This document shows, piece after piece, positions 44,868-56,040 of a stretch of 64,000 nt of DNA (within the stretch, counting starts at the first letter, position 1; every line of letters begins with the position of its first letter). A program made the position numbers and the translations under genes. The notes under the pieces are model-generated. The model was given only the letters and a program-made list of their open reading frames with translations. It had not been told where the DNA came from and did not search any database. The stretch is from Rutpela maculata (Eukaryota; Arthropoda; Insecta; Coleoptera; Cerambycidae): contig OW386293.2 of assembly GCA_936432065.2 (NCBI GenBank), positions 60,261,063 to 60,325,062 of the forward strand, given 5' to 3'.

Positions 44868-45238
44868 GAATCTAAGAATTATCTGTGAGGGATCAAGGGG
44901 GAGACTGATAACTATTTGTTGGCCATGAGAAAACTACCTGCTGTTTACGTGAAACCCTCCTACTGAACGCCTCAATAAAAAGCCGGTCAGAATAATGAGT
45001 CTCGCTGTTAGAATGTTTGTGAATGTTGTGTGTGTGTGTGTGTGATGGGAATTGATACGTCTATCATAGGGTATAAATCTATTTCACACTCTTAGGATTA
45101 CCCAGATTGAACGACGTGACTATGGCGACCTCTCTATCCTTCGAAGTATTAATTAATGAGAGTCCTTTATCTTTTACATAATGTACTTATTTTATTCGTA
45201 CATTCATTCAATCAATGTTTGGGGTCCTGTAGTCCTTT
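44868..45238 (+). repeat. Internal direct repeat, right copy
   Basis: Second copy of the 42,254 repeat. The first 140 bases are almost identical (ATTATCTGTGAGGGATCAAG), the remainder is diverged and carries a short (GT)n at 45,028. Confidence 0.9.
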
Positions 45239-45253
45239 TCAGAATAATTGGGA

Positions 45254-45649
45254 ACAATTGAGGCGCTCGCGTGCAAACCCCGATAAATCCACACACACAA
45301 AGTTGTGGGAAATTACAAAAAACTATATTGGATTTATCTGGTTCTGGTCGAAACGGTCAACTTTAACATTAGATTTATATGGGATTTATCGCGTTTTGGT
45401 TACCAAAGATTACTTATAGGCTTGTAGAGTTTAGTCTAACATACATGAAATTATTACAAACTCAAAATTGACTTTTTGTGGATTTATTAGGTCAACTTTA
45501 ACATTAGATTTATATGGGATTTATCGCGTTTTGGTTACCAAAGATTATATAGGCTTGTAGAGTTTAGTCTAACATACATGAAACTATTACAAACTCAAAA
45601 TTGACTTTTTGTAGATTTATCGGGGTTTGCACGTGAGCGCCTCAATTGT
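45254..45649. mobile_element. Nested small inverted-repeat element
   Basis: ACAATTGAGGCGCTCGCGTG at 45,254 is mirrored at 45,649, arms of about 36 bp. The interior contains a tandem repeat of about 130 bp (GGTCAACTTTAACATTAGAT at 45,353 and 45,490). It lies in the right half of the transposon only, so it inserted later. Confidence 0.8.
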
Positions 45650-45860
45650 ACGAGTGACACTCCATGCGTCATCCTCAGGATTGTTGGGGAAAAGAACGCA
45701 CTCACAAAAACTTTCAATAGTCCTTTTCAGGATAGTTGGAAGCAAGTGTGCGATCGCCAACTTTTTTCGAACAGTCCTTCTCAGGATAGTTGGGGAAAAG
45801 AACGCACTCACGAAAACTTTCAATAGTCCTTTTCAGGATAGTTGGAAGCAAGTGTGCGAT
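45650..45860. repeat. Subterminal repeats of the transposon
   Basis: Three copies of TCAGGATAGTTGG(A/G) and two of GAAGCAAGTGTGCGATC. Partly inverted relative to 44,750-44,870. Such clustered subterminal motifs could be transposase binding sites (inference). Confidence 0.6.
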
Positions 45861-46174
45861 CACGTGATCAGTCGGAGGTTATCACGTGACCAATGGTGGA
45901 ATTATGCAGGTATTAGATAGTGTTCTCACCCTTCCCCCCTACCAACATGAATTACAGCGTGTTAATTAGAGTACTTGCCGCATCTATCCTTACTGTAAAT
46001 TCACATTCCCCATACGTTAAAAATACATGTTTGGGCGTCTGCAGCGCAAAAAGAAGGGGTTTTTGAGCTTCGTGGCCATTGAAACTTTTACTCGGCATGC
46101 AAAAAGGAACACTTTCCGCCAGGTTTGGGAAAAATTCACTGAAACCCATTTTCCATAAGAAACGAGCGGGGTCC
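45860..46174 (-). repeat. Right terminal inverted repeat of the 4.48-kb transposon
   Basis: Reverse complement of the left repeat, ending AAACGAGCGGGGTCC at 46,174. Confidence 0.92.
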
Positions 46175-46620
46175 TTTATTTTATGAAATACATACATTTT
46201 TTCTTAGAATTACTTATATCAAGATTAAGTTACATATTGTACTCTTGTTTATTTACACAGGTAAATCTTGCGGCAAGCTTTTATATCATATAAATTGTAT
46301 AACGTAATAAATTGATGGGTTTGATTTAATTTACAGTTTATTTTCTTCTTTTTAGAGCATATAAATAAAAACTTGTTTTTAAAAATGTCTTTTTAATTCA
46401 ATTTAATTTTAAAATTTTTAACTATGCCTCAATTAGTTTTATATATTCACTGCGTCATTCCTATCCGATATAAAACTTAGAGTTTGTTTAAACTGAATCC
46501 TTCACTATTTCTTAGCATGCAACATATGAGCGAATACACTATACGATCAAATTATAGTGTTAAAACTAAAAAATTTTGTCCGCCATATTGAATTTAGTGT
46601 GACGTCATTTTATTTTCGTA
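46175..46620 (+). repeat. Family M right arm and tail
   Basis: The sequence resumes with TTTATTTTATGAAATACATA, which matches the empty copy at 39 kb, then the arm and the unique tail leading to the minisatellite. Confidence 0.8.
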
Positions 46621-47250
46621 TTCTTCTCAGCAAACCCTCTCATTTGATACCCATATCATGGGGGTGCATAAAAAATAACTGGTCCGCCATCTTTGGGAGT
46701 CCGCTATATTGGATTTGGAATCACGTTTTCGTATTTTTCTCAGAAAACCCTTTCATTTGATACCCATATTGGATTTGAATGACGTAATTTTATTTTCGTA
46801 TTCTTCTCAGCAAACCCTTTCATTTGATGCCCATCCATATCATGGGGGTGCATAAAAAATAATGGGTCCGCCATCTTTGGGAGTCCGCCATATTGGATTT
46901 GGAATGACGTCTTCGTATTCTTTTCAGCAAACTCTTTCATTTGATACCCATATCATGGGGGTGCATAAAAAATAACTGGTCCGCCATCTTTGGGAGTCCA
47001 CCATATTGGATTTGAATGACGTAATTTTATTTTCGTATTCTTCTCAGCAAACCCTTTCATTTGATGCCCATATCATGGGGGTGCATAAAAAATAATGGGT
47101 CCGCCATCTTTGGGAGTCCGCCATATTGGATTTGGAATGACGTCTTTGTATTCTTTTCGGCAAACTCTTTCATTTGATACCCATATCATGGGGGTGCATA
47201 AAAAATAACTGGTCCGCCGTCTTTGAGAGTCCGCCATATTGGATTTAGAA
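46600..47250 (+). repeat. 112-bp minisatellite, about six units
   Basis: Each unit has TTTCATTTGATACCCATATC, GGGGGTGCATAAAAAATAAC and GAGTCCGCCATATTGGATTT. Frames open across it are repeat artefacts. Confidence 0.92.
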
Positions 47251-47410
47251 TGACGTCACTTAGCTAACCACGCATTGCCATACAAACTAAACGTGTATGC
47301 AAAATTTCAACTCAATCAGTTGGGGATAACTGTTTTAAAATTCAGTTGCAAGATTCGACCTAAACAAACATACATACAAACAAACATTGCGAGTTTAATA
47401 AAATTGGCGC

Positions 47411-48110
47411 TGTTCTTTGCAGGAAAAAGTTTATGAAAATAATAATATTTATTTCTGTCCTTATTTTCTTCCCATTGGGGCTCAAATCTGCAAGACCAGT
47501 TCTGTTCTTAGGTCAAATTTTCAAGGGCCGATCCTGTCTTTGTTCAATGCATATGCTTACGAACGTCCTACACAGATTCAATTGGAGGTCAACTTATTAA
47601 CACAGCATTGCTCCTTTATATATATATATATATAGGTATAGACGGTATATTGATGAGCCCGATATATCGATAGGCCGCTCATAAGCCCGGCATTTCCCGA
47701 GTGTATAAATTAACAAATTTATTAAATATGGCGATTGTTATGAATCTTTTCTAATAGGAAGCCACTAGAGGTAGCTAATTATTATTTTTCTTTCAATTAT
47801 ATAAACATGGCATATTTCAGAGCCCGGATATATTTACTGATCCTTTCAAAGCCCGCTGTATTTAAAAATATAGCTAGCGTTCGTTCTCCGTCCCAGCGAT
47901 GTTGCCAATGTAATCGGGCCTCAGTAGGTTATATTTTTATAATATATATTTCTTTGATGCATGCATCGCCACGAAACACAATATTGTATGGTTAGAAGTA
48001 CTTGCTATACTGAGCCACTATCATTACTGTTTACAGTAGAGACGCTATTGGAGGGCCAGCTATTAAAGGAAATATATTCATTCTTTGAACGCCAAAATAA
48101 TATAACAGTT
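47411..48110. repeat. T1 motif region with short (TA)n
   Basis: (TA)n at 47,617-47,634 followed by GATGAGCCCG, ATAAGCCCGG, AGAGCCCGG, AAAGCCCGC and ATCGGGCCTC within 300 bp. No gene. Confidence 0.5.
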
Positions 48111-48114
48111 AGGT

Positions 48115-48560
48115 TTTTTATTATTCATTGTTATGAATTTGAAGATATATTAGAAGAACCTAATAAAATATTAAGTTATTTTTTTATGCAAATAGACATT
48201 AATTATTAATAACTGATAATGTGATTACTCCGTGGTAGGCCTATAAGTATTTAAATATTTTGAATTTGTCCTCATTTTTCGTTTTCCACTTTTAAATTAT
48301 TGCCTCATTCACATTAAAATAAAAAGATGCAAAGGGGTAGAAATTAAATTATGTTCATTTACCTAACAGAGATATATAAAACGAATTGTTTTAATAATAC
48401 AGTATCATTAGGTACAATAGTAAAAGAATCCCTTGATGCAATTTTTCTTTTGAAACTGTACTTATTTTGAGACAGCAAGTGACCTTTGTGTTTCCGAGTA
48501 TATGGGTCAAATATGAGCAAAAATTGATTGCCATCAAATAACAACAAAGCATGAAGTTCT
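48115..48560 (+). repeat. Dispersed repeat, copy 1
   Basis: Direct match to 56,570-57,065 (ATTGTTATGAATTTGAAG, ACTGATAATG, GGCCTATAAGTATTT, AAATTGATTG). No ORF. Confidence 0.75.
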
Positions 48561-49169
48561 CTTTGAAGTATTTATAAGTTTTTTTATTTAATTTTATTTC
48601 ACTGTCACTATACTTATAGGCTTAATTTTGAAAAGGTTATTACAATGACCTCTACTACGTACCAGCTGTCCCAAGTTAACATCAATTGAAAGTTGCATTA
48701 TATGAAATAAGTTTTCAGATTCAGTTTGTCCCACTGTGCAAAGAAGTATCTTTAAAAATTAAAAAACATATATTTTTTTAAATTGCGCAGAACCCTTAAG
48801 GTCTAGAGATAAATGTATAGGGACAAAAAGTATCTTCTTTACAAGAGCATAATCGAACCATTAGGAGCTGAGATACAAAAACATTTATTGTGGCTAATGG
48901 GAGCCATCTTTAATGGCTGCCATTTCGTGTGTTGCACGGATTTTAAAGTGGCTCCCTATCTGAAAAGTTACCTTTTGGCATCAACCAAAGATCAGAAAGT
49001 GGCACATCCCAATCAAAAAGTGCAGCTTTTTGGCTTATGTAGCCATGTACCCAACGTACTATAAGGCACAAAGTTCCCTTTTAAGTATGGCAAGCAAAAA
49101 TGTAATATTTTCTTTTATTGATTATATTTCATACGCTTGCATTAATAAAAATAATTATTATTATTATAG
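48561..49169. other. Non-coding region with partial repeat
   Basis: Most is unassigned. The last 110 bases (TTTTAAGTATGGCAAGCAAA) match 57,074-57,165, so the dispersed repeat continues here after about 500 bp absent from the other copy. An 83-codon frame near 48,813 has no motif. Confidence 0.4.
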
Positions 49170-50660
49170 TACAGTACCTAGAGGTAAAACATATGCAAAA
49201 CTTCGGAATAATGTCATATTGAATGGATATCGTTCATTTTTGGAAGTATAAGCTTCACAGAAAAGTTTCTATATTGTGCGGGGGCTTGCTAATTTATAAG
49301 GGGGTGGATGCCACCCCCTCTCAGGTGGTGGCACTTAAAAATATATATATATATATATATATATATTTATTGGAGCTGAAGTAGAATCAAATTTTAAGAA
49401 GAAAAGTTTCTATGTAACTTTTCACATAAATCGATAGTTTTTAAGTTATAACGACTTCAGAATTGCGATTTTAGCTTTAAAAAAAAAGGTTTCCAAGCGG
49501 CTTTCGTCAGGTATCTCGAAAAGTATTGCTTTATTGCTAAAAAATGTTGCAGACCAATTACAGAAAGTACAAACTGGGAATTAATTATATTTTTTGCTTA
49601 TTGATGTAGGATTAATAATTTCGGAGATATTTAAGTTTACATTTGGCATCCAAATGTTCATAAGATAATTATTTAGAGTGAGAGTTAAATATCTCAGAAA
49701 CTGTGACACATACGTCAAGGATACTAATAGGTAGTATAGTAAGTTATTAATTAAGTTTTCAACTGTTTTTTTTATTTGTTTCTATAGCATAAAAAACAAA
49801 AAAGTTATGACCGAAGAAATGTGCGTCTACACATTTTTTAAAAACAACGTCGCCATTTTGTAACTGTAATTAGCCAGTAATTAAAAAAAGGAATTTCAAA
49901 CACTGTCCCTCATTATATAGCATGACGTCAAATTTTTTGGTTTATATACAACACTTGCTTTAGAAAAAAATACAGTTTAAATACAGTTTAAACTATACAG
50001 GTACTTTCGATAAAACGCAATTTTGTTTTCCTTTTCCAAATAGGTATCTCAATAAATATTAGTTTTATTTAAGAATGGGTAGAGACCAAAAATAAAGCTC
50101 ATAAACTGATAATGAATTTCGCTTGTTTATTTATTTACAGAGATTTAATAGTTTCGGAAATATGAAAGTTTACAAATGGCGTTCGAACGTTTATAAGACG
50201 AAAAATGCAGTTTAAATGTTAAATATCTCAAAAATTGTGACACCTACGTCACGCATGCTAAGAAATGAAACCAATCAATTGCGCTTTCAAACTATTTTTT
50301 ACTCGTTCCTGTAGCATAAGAAATAAAGAAGTTATGATGGAAAAATGTGCGTATTTATATTTAGTAATTTAAAGAAATTATCTCAAATACAGTTTTTCGT
50401 TAAGATGTAGCATTACCTAGATGCTCATTTAAAGCACTTGCTTTAGAAGAAAATGCATTTTAAACTTTAAAGGTAATTTCGAAACACTTGGATACCAAAT
50501 ATAAACTTAAATATCCCCGAAATTATTAATCCTACATCAATAAACAAAAAATATAATTAATTCCCAGTTTGTACTTTCTGTAATTGGTCTGTAACATTTA
50601 TTCGATAAAGTAATTCTTTTCGAGATACTTGACGAAAGCCGTTTGGAAATACCTTTTTTA
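49170..50660 (+). mobile_element. Family E-related element, interior only
   Basis: Shares blocks with the interior of the 21.2-kb element (GGCTTGCTAATTTATAAGGG; AAATTTTAAGAAGAAAAG) but lacks its TAGTACAGG termini. An internal inverted repeat of about 140 bp (49,487-49,625 and 50,505-50,655, AACTGGGAATTAATTATATT and complement) folds back. (TA)n at 49,341-49,367. Confidence 0.7.
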
Positions 50661-50661
50661 A

Positions 50662-51590
50662 AAGCTTTTATTTAACTTGCAATGTTTATTTGTATGTTAG
50701 TTTGTTTGTTTAGGTCAAATATTGCGATCAGTGGATCCTTATGTAATTTGATCTGCTGAATCCGAATTCGAAGTCAGAGTTGTCAGATTTGCTCGTATTT
50801 CACACCTAACCCTAAAAAACACCCCCAAAACAAAAAAGTGGTCTGTTCGGCGGACCATACCAGTGTATCCTTATATATTTGGACCGCTGAAACCGAATCC
50901 GAAGTTATAATTGTGAGATTGACACATGTTCACCCCCAACCCCCCCCCCCACAAAATGGTCTGCCCGGCAGGCCATACCAGTGTATCCTTATGTATTTGG
51001 TAAGGATACAATGGTATAGTCTGCCGGACAGACCACTTTATTTTTGTTTTGGGGGTGTTTTTGGGGTTGGGGTGAAAAACGAGCCAGTCTGACAATTCTG
51101 ATATCGGATTCGGTTTCAGCAAGTCCAAATACACAAGAATACACTGGTCTGGTCCGTCGGACAAATCATTTTTTGGGGGGTGTGTTTTTCGTTGTTGGGG
51201 GTAAAAAACGAGCCAATCCATCAATTCTGACTTCGAATCCGGATTCAGCAGGTCAAAATACATAAGGATACACTGGTATAGTCCGCCGGACAGACCACTT
51301 TGTTTTTGTTTTGGGGGTGTTTTTTGGGGTTGGGGGTGAAAAACGAGCCAATCTGACAATTCTGACTACGGATTGGGTTTCAGCAGGTCCAAATACATAA
51401 AAATATACTGATTTGGTACGCCGGATAGAGCATTTTGGGGGGGGGGGGGGTGTTTTTTGGGGTTGGAGGGTGAAAAACGACCTAATCTGACAATTCCGAC
51501 TTCGGATTCGGTTTCAGCGGGTCCAAATAATACGAATATATTGGTCTGGTCCGCCGGTCAGACCACTTTTTTTTGTGGGGCTGTTATTTA
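50662..51590. mobile_element. Family M-type terminus joined to a 130-bp array that changes orientation
   Basis: Starts AAGCTTTTATTTAACTTGCA, the same terminus as at 38.02 kb, then TTTAGGTCAAATATTGCG. It then has about two units in one orientation (50,740-50,998) and about four to five in the other (51,000-51,580). Units of 128-135 bp are marked by TCCGCCGGACAGACCACTTT and TTTTGGGGTTGGGGGTGAAA. The switch is at GTATTTGGTAAGGATAC. Reading frames over 160 codons here are repeat artefacts. Confidence 0.85.
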
Positions 51591-51591
51591 T

Positions 51592-52440
51592 ATAAAAATT
51601 TAGTTTAATAGTTTTCTCAATTTAATGTAATACTGCGTACGGTCATGATATGTTTTCTTAATATATATGGGGAAGCTAGTTTAGGCTGACCTCTTTTTTT
51701 GTGTGTAAACTCTTTTGTGCACAATAAACGCTTATTTATTTATTTATGTTACTTTATTAAAGTACCGGTCGCCAAACTATCAAAAATGAGGTAACGAAAC
51801 GCTTGTCTGTTGTCATTTTTTAAATTTTTTTGTCGGTCATTTAAAATGCAATTAAATATTTGAAAAAGCATACGTCATCTGTAGATTCCAGAAAACACTT
51901 TTCAAGACAGAGCGGATTTTTAAATTTATGTTGTTTCCATTTAAATAAAAATTGACTTATTTGTATTGTCACCGCATTTTGCGATTTTCGGGTCTTAGAT
52001 AATTTTATAATCTTATAGAAACATATTTTTAACCACCATCCATCAATTTCTAAATATAAAAACTTTTACTACGTAAAGGGTCATAAAATTATGAACAATC
52101 CAATCAAAATTCTGCGAATTTACTAGGTGAGAAATTTGTGCATTTGTCAATTAACAAATAGACCTTTTTACATGAAATCTGAATTGGTTGAATTTTTATT
52201 TACACATGAAAAATTATTAAAATCATGTTAAAACAATGTTAGAATACTTTATATTTCGGCAAACGCGTGATCTCTTTCTCTCTCCCTCCCACCTATGCTG
52301 TTGCATTGTGCTTCGTTCAGATAAGCTGGTACCTTTTTTCTTACATTCTTCTACCTACATTCAACTTAAATCTGGTGTTGCTTTCTTGCACAGAGCAATA
52401 AAACAATTAAAGCCTCTCAAATGCCAAAAGAACTGTTGCC
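51592..52440 (+). repeat. Family D repeat, copy 1 (uninterrupted)
   Basis: Matches 57,412-57,628 joined to 59,200-59,605. Landmarks are TTCTCAATTTAATGTAATAC, AAAGTACCGGTCGCCAAACT, CATCTGTAGATTC and ACATTCAACTTAAAT. A 103-codon frame at its end is not preserved in the other copy. Confidence 0.8.
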
Positions 52441-52936
52441 AATGGTATACAAAGCAAGATAGAGTTATATTACAGTATTTAGCCATAAATCTAACTAAAA
52501 AATTATTAGTCCTATATTACTATAGCGAAAATAAAATGTATAAATAGAGCATAAAAAATTATTTTAGAATTCGTTAAAATTAAATAATCAAAACATTAGA
52601 ATAAATTAACTGAGCAGTTGGAAATTTAAATAAAATGAAAATCATTGTTTGTAAGAAATGCTTTAGTACAGAAAAAATAATTTTCATTTCCGTAAAAATA
52701 CATGGCTAAAACTGCAGTCCTAGAGGTAATGACGTACGTATACTTCACTAAAAGAATTATTTGTAGATGGTACAAATTTTGTTCTTTATTTTTTGAATAG
52801 ACACGTGATATTTTTAACTTCGTTATTTTATAAACAACTCGAAAAATAAAGCAATAAAAGATATAGTTTCACTCATTTTCGTTATAGATTTATGCATTAT
52901 TACACTATATTTCTTAAATTATACATAGGCAGTAAT
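52441..52936. other. Non-coding region
   Basis: AT-rich; nothing recognised. Confidence 0.35.
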
Positions 52937-53640
52937 TACTTCCACGTCCAGTGGAAGTATAGTAACGACAAAAAAATTTTAAAAAATTTTTATTGTCCAA
53001 ATAGGCTTAAAATGTCATGAAACGTCGAGATTTTAAGTTTGAGCGAAAAAAAAAATTCTGTCTGTCTGTCGGTCTGTCTGTAACTTTTTTTTGTGCGCAC
53101 GTTTACTCTGGAACCGTTTGAGATATTGACTTGAAATTTGGTACACATATGTACTTTAACGAGATCTAGAACTAGATTATATTTTCATCTTGTTCCGTCG
53201 AAGGGTTGGGGTGTAAATTGGGGTAAATTTGGGGTAAATGGGTAAATCAAGCAGGTAAGAGTCCACGAAATTGGTATTTAGTATATACAAGAGAAGCTAA
53301 GGTCTCAAAAAAAAATGTTGGTATTAGCCACCCCCATTACCACCCTCACCCCCTTATTAAAGGGGATGAAAAAAATGTGATTTAGTGTATGTACAGGAAC
53401 CAGAAACCTCAAAATATTTTTTACTTCATCCACCTCCCACTACCACCCCCTATCACCACCCCCACCCCACTACCGATGTGGGGTATCGTTTTATGAGTTT
53501 TTGGGGTAGAATATTTCAAATATTATATCATTAAAGTTCCATAAACAATTATTTTCACATACAAAGTTTTTTTGTTGTGAGTGACTTGGATAGAGAATCT
53601 GGATGTGGAAGTAGTGATTCCTTGGGCAGCGGTTTTTTTA
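52937..53640 (-). repeat. Family A repeat, full length
   Basis: Bounded by ACTTCCACGTCCAG and CTGGATGTGGAAGT, then GTGATTCCTTGGGCAGCGG. All internal blocks are present. Confidence 0.85.
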
Positions 53641-53649
53641 ATGGTTTTT

Positions 53650-53890
53650 ACTTTCTTGCAAGTTAACAAATTATCAGAAAGTTTTTTTGTCTATTTTTAT
53701 TCAAAATTTGTCTTTTTATTTTTTGCGATTACTAAGACCGGAGATAATAAGAAAAATAGCAGAAAATTCTAATATTGACACATACATGTTTACATTTTTT
53801 GAAACAATGATTTAGTTCGGGACTTCTTATTGCACTTGTTACCACACCAAAAACAAATTAAAATAATAAAATCGCGGCAGAAAAATTCCT
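53650..53890 (+). repeat. Dispersed repeat shared with 60.6 kb
   Basis: TTAACAAATTATCAGAAAG and AAGACCGGAGATAATAAG also occur at 60,584 and 60,679, same orientation. Confidence 0.7.
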
Positions 53891-54240
53891 TAACCACCTT
53901 TTTTGATGCTGTCATCATAAAGTTGTTTAAGGCAAACTCTTTGCTCTTTTCCCACTAATATTTGCGTTAGTGTTTTCTAACTGTGATTAAAATATACCTT
54001 TTTTATCTAAATATGTAGGTATATTATTTGCCTACATATAATAAAACAAGAATAGCAGTAGTATTTAGATTCTAATATGTGTTAAATAAAATGGACATTT
54101 CGGACAGAACGCTTTGATTATGCAGACAAAATTAATGTTTTGAATCTAGTTTTTGTCAATTTCCACGGCATACTTGATACGAGTATTTTCTCGATTTTTA
54201 AATTATTATTCACAAAAAGAATTTTCATGTTTATGTATAC
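53840..54240 (-). repeat. Family G repeat, copy 2
   Basis: Inverted match to 34,270-34,705. Together with the neighbouring A copies it repeats the order G-A seen at 34.3-35.7 kb, in mirror image. Confidence 0.75.
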
Positions 54241-54589
54241 GGTTGTTTTTGTTATTTTTTTTCTATCTAAAATAAATATAAACACATTCGGCGATTATTA
54301 ATAACGAATTGTTTATTAAATAAACAAACAAATTCACGATAAAAAAAATCGTTTTTCCACCTTGTGGAGAATTGCAAATAATAAATTTAAGAATAAAATT
54401 TTTTCTTAATAAAATGTTTAAATAATGAAAAAATAAAAAAGTGATTATAAATAATTAAAAACAATTTTTAAGAAATTTTTTTAATCATAATATTTTATAA
54501 CAAATAAAATGGCAAAAAAATATTTTTCAAAAATAAGTAATTTATCTATTTGTTTATAAAATGTGTTTAAACAAATAGCAATAAAAATT
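54241..54589. other. AT-rich non-coding DNA
   Basis: Long A/T runs; no gene. Confidence 0.35.
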
Positions 54590-55310
54590 TAAAGTTTATG
54601 TAATCTTATAGTATTTTTGAATATAAAAACAGTAAGACTAATTAAAATTAATAAAAAAAGATTTCTGACCTCTCTTTCAATTTTTATTTTTTTGTTAGGT
54701 TAAATAATTAATAACTAATAGACTATAACAATTAAAAACATCGCAATATTATAATCCCATAAAGTATAGTTGACATAAGGTCGCCACGAAGCAAAATAAT
54801 TTTAGTGGTTTTTGTTTAATAATTATCCGACTTGAAATATAAACGCAAACTCAAAAAAAATTTGTTGATTAACAAAAGGCTCATTTTATGAAAAATCGGT
54901 GAAAAAATTTTTTCCTTTGTTTAAAAAATAACATAATTTTTATGAATTTTTAAATTAATATTTAATAATATAAAAAAATATTTTTACTTATTCCGGACGG
55001 TTTCAGAGCATCGTAACGGCTTAGTGTTTGCTGCGCGGACCTCTATTTTCAACATTAAATTAAAATTATTAATAATCTCGTTAATAATCGATGTAGATTT
55101 TCGGGAGTTGGGACTTTTTTATTTGAAATTTCTTCCTCTTTAAGAATCTTTCTTTAAAATTTCTTAAATATTAATAGTTTTTGAGTTATTTGCAAGAAAC
55201 GGAACTCGTTATATTTTCAATTTTCATTAGTTTATAACTTTTGCAATTGTTTATGTGCGGGTTTGAAACTTTTGCATATTTTTATAGACGTCATTCCGAA
55301 TCCAATGCAA
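54590..55310 (-). repeat. Family F repeat, copy 2
   Basis: Reverse complement of 40,200-40,930, moderately diverged, with no ORF. Confidence 0.8.
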
Positions 55311-55409
55311 TCAAGATAGGTGCATGATGTCAGATGCACAATGCAGGGAGACCGACTACAAACATAAATTCAAATAACCATCATAAAAATATATGTGTTC
55401 ATTAATAAA

Positions 55410-55870
55410 AAAAACCGCTGCCTAAAAAATCACTACTTCCACATCTAGATTTTCCTATCCAAGCCTTTTACAGCAAAAAAATGTCGATACTATATTTGCA
55501 ATCCACTGTGTAGGAATAATTGTTCACAGAACTTTGATAATATAATATTTGAAATCGTCTATCCCAAAAAGCCATAAAACGATGTGCTACATGGTAGTGG
55601 GGGGAAGCTGTTGGCAAAAAAATTTAGAGGCTCTTGTACACATAAATCACAATTTTGTTTTTTTATTCCCTTTAATAATGTGGTAGAGGTGGAATAGGGG
55701 TGGTAGAGAGGGTGGCTAGTGCCAAAAAAGTATTCAGGCCTTTTGTTTCTTTATACACACTAAATCACAATTTTATATTCCCTTCAATAATCACCTTCAA
55801 TAATTTGAGCAAAAAAAATTTTTTTACGATTACTATACTTCAACTCCACTACGTGGATGTGTAAGTAATA
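55410..55870 (+). repeat. Family A repeat, internally deleted
   Basis: AAAACCGCTGCCTAAAAAAT at the start and CTCCACTACGTGGATGTG at the end; the third block is missing. Confidence 0.75.
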
Positions 55871-56040
55871 AGTATTCCGCAGTTATGACGTTGTTCTCTT
55901 TTGCACGTCCAAATAGAATAAAACAATTTAAGTTAGCCCATCAAAATTGTTTTATTTTAAAGACCATGTAGGCTTAACGGGGAACCAAGACAGATCACGT
56001 CATGCAGTTAGGTGCACCATACAGTAAAGGGAACCTGACT
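55871..56040 (+). repeat. Spacer conserved between paired family A copies
   Basis: Contains TATGACGTTGTTCTCTTTTG and AGACAGATCACGTCATGC; reverse complement of 23,476-23,663. Confidence 0.7.

Larger units (their letters stand above)
41694..46174 (-). mobile_element. 4.48-kb Spy-like (PIF/Harbinger-related) DNA transposon
   Basis: Terminal inverted repeats of about 315 bp begin GGACCCCGCTCGTTTCTTAT at both ends and differ by only a handful of bases (one mismatch in the outer 69). One uninterrupted transposase lies on the minus strand. The flanks are AAA (41,691-41,693) and TTT (46,175-46,177), and the empty relative at 39.0 kb reads AAATTT there, so insertion left no target duplication. Precise AAA/TTT insertion without duplication is the reported signature of Spy transposons. 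The near-identity of the ends indicates a young copy. Internal extras are a 350-bp direct repeat on each side of the gene and a nested small inverted-repeat element. No second ORF was seen. Confidence 0.9.
41530..47410 (+). mobile_element. Family M element, copy 3, host of the 4.48-kb transposon
   Basis: Left arm 41,555-41,693, then the 4.48-kb insertion, then spacer, right arm (to about 46,390), unique tail (TTCACTGCGTCATTCCTATC) and about six 112-bp units (46,600-47,250). It ends in CAAACATTGCGAGTTTAATA at about 47,400, the counterpart of the terminus at 38.02 kb. Alternate units read AATAACTGG and AATAATGGG, so the array has a two-unit rhythm. Without the insertion it would be about 1.4 kb. 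Confidence 0.85.

Noticed and set aside
48813..49064. 83-codon open frame
   Set aside because: No domain, no second copy of the frame, embedded in repeat sequence.
50838..51359. Protein with repeated DWLVF-type motif (162 codons, minus strand)
   Set aside because: Frame spans the tandem 130-bp array and crosses its inversion point; the peptide repeat follows the DNA repeat.
52236..52547. 103-codon frame at the end of family D
   Set aside because: The other family D copy (59.5 kb) does not keep the frame, so it is not under protein-level constraint.
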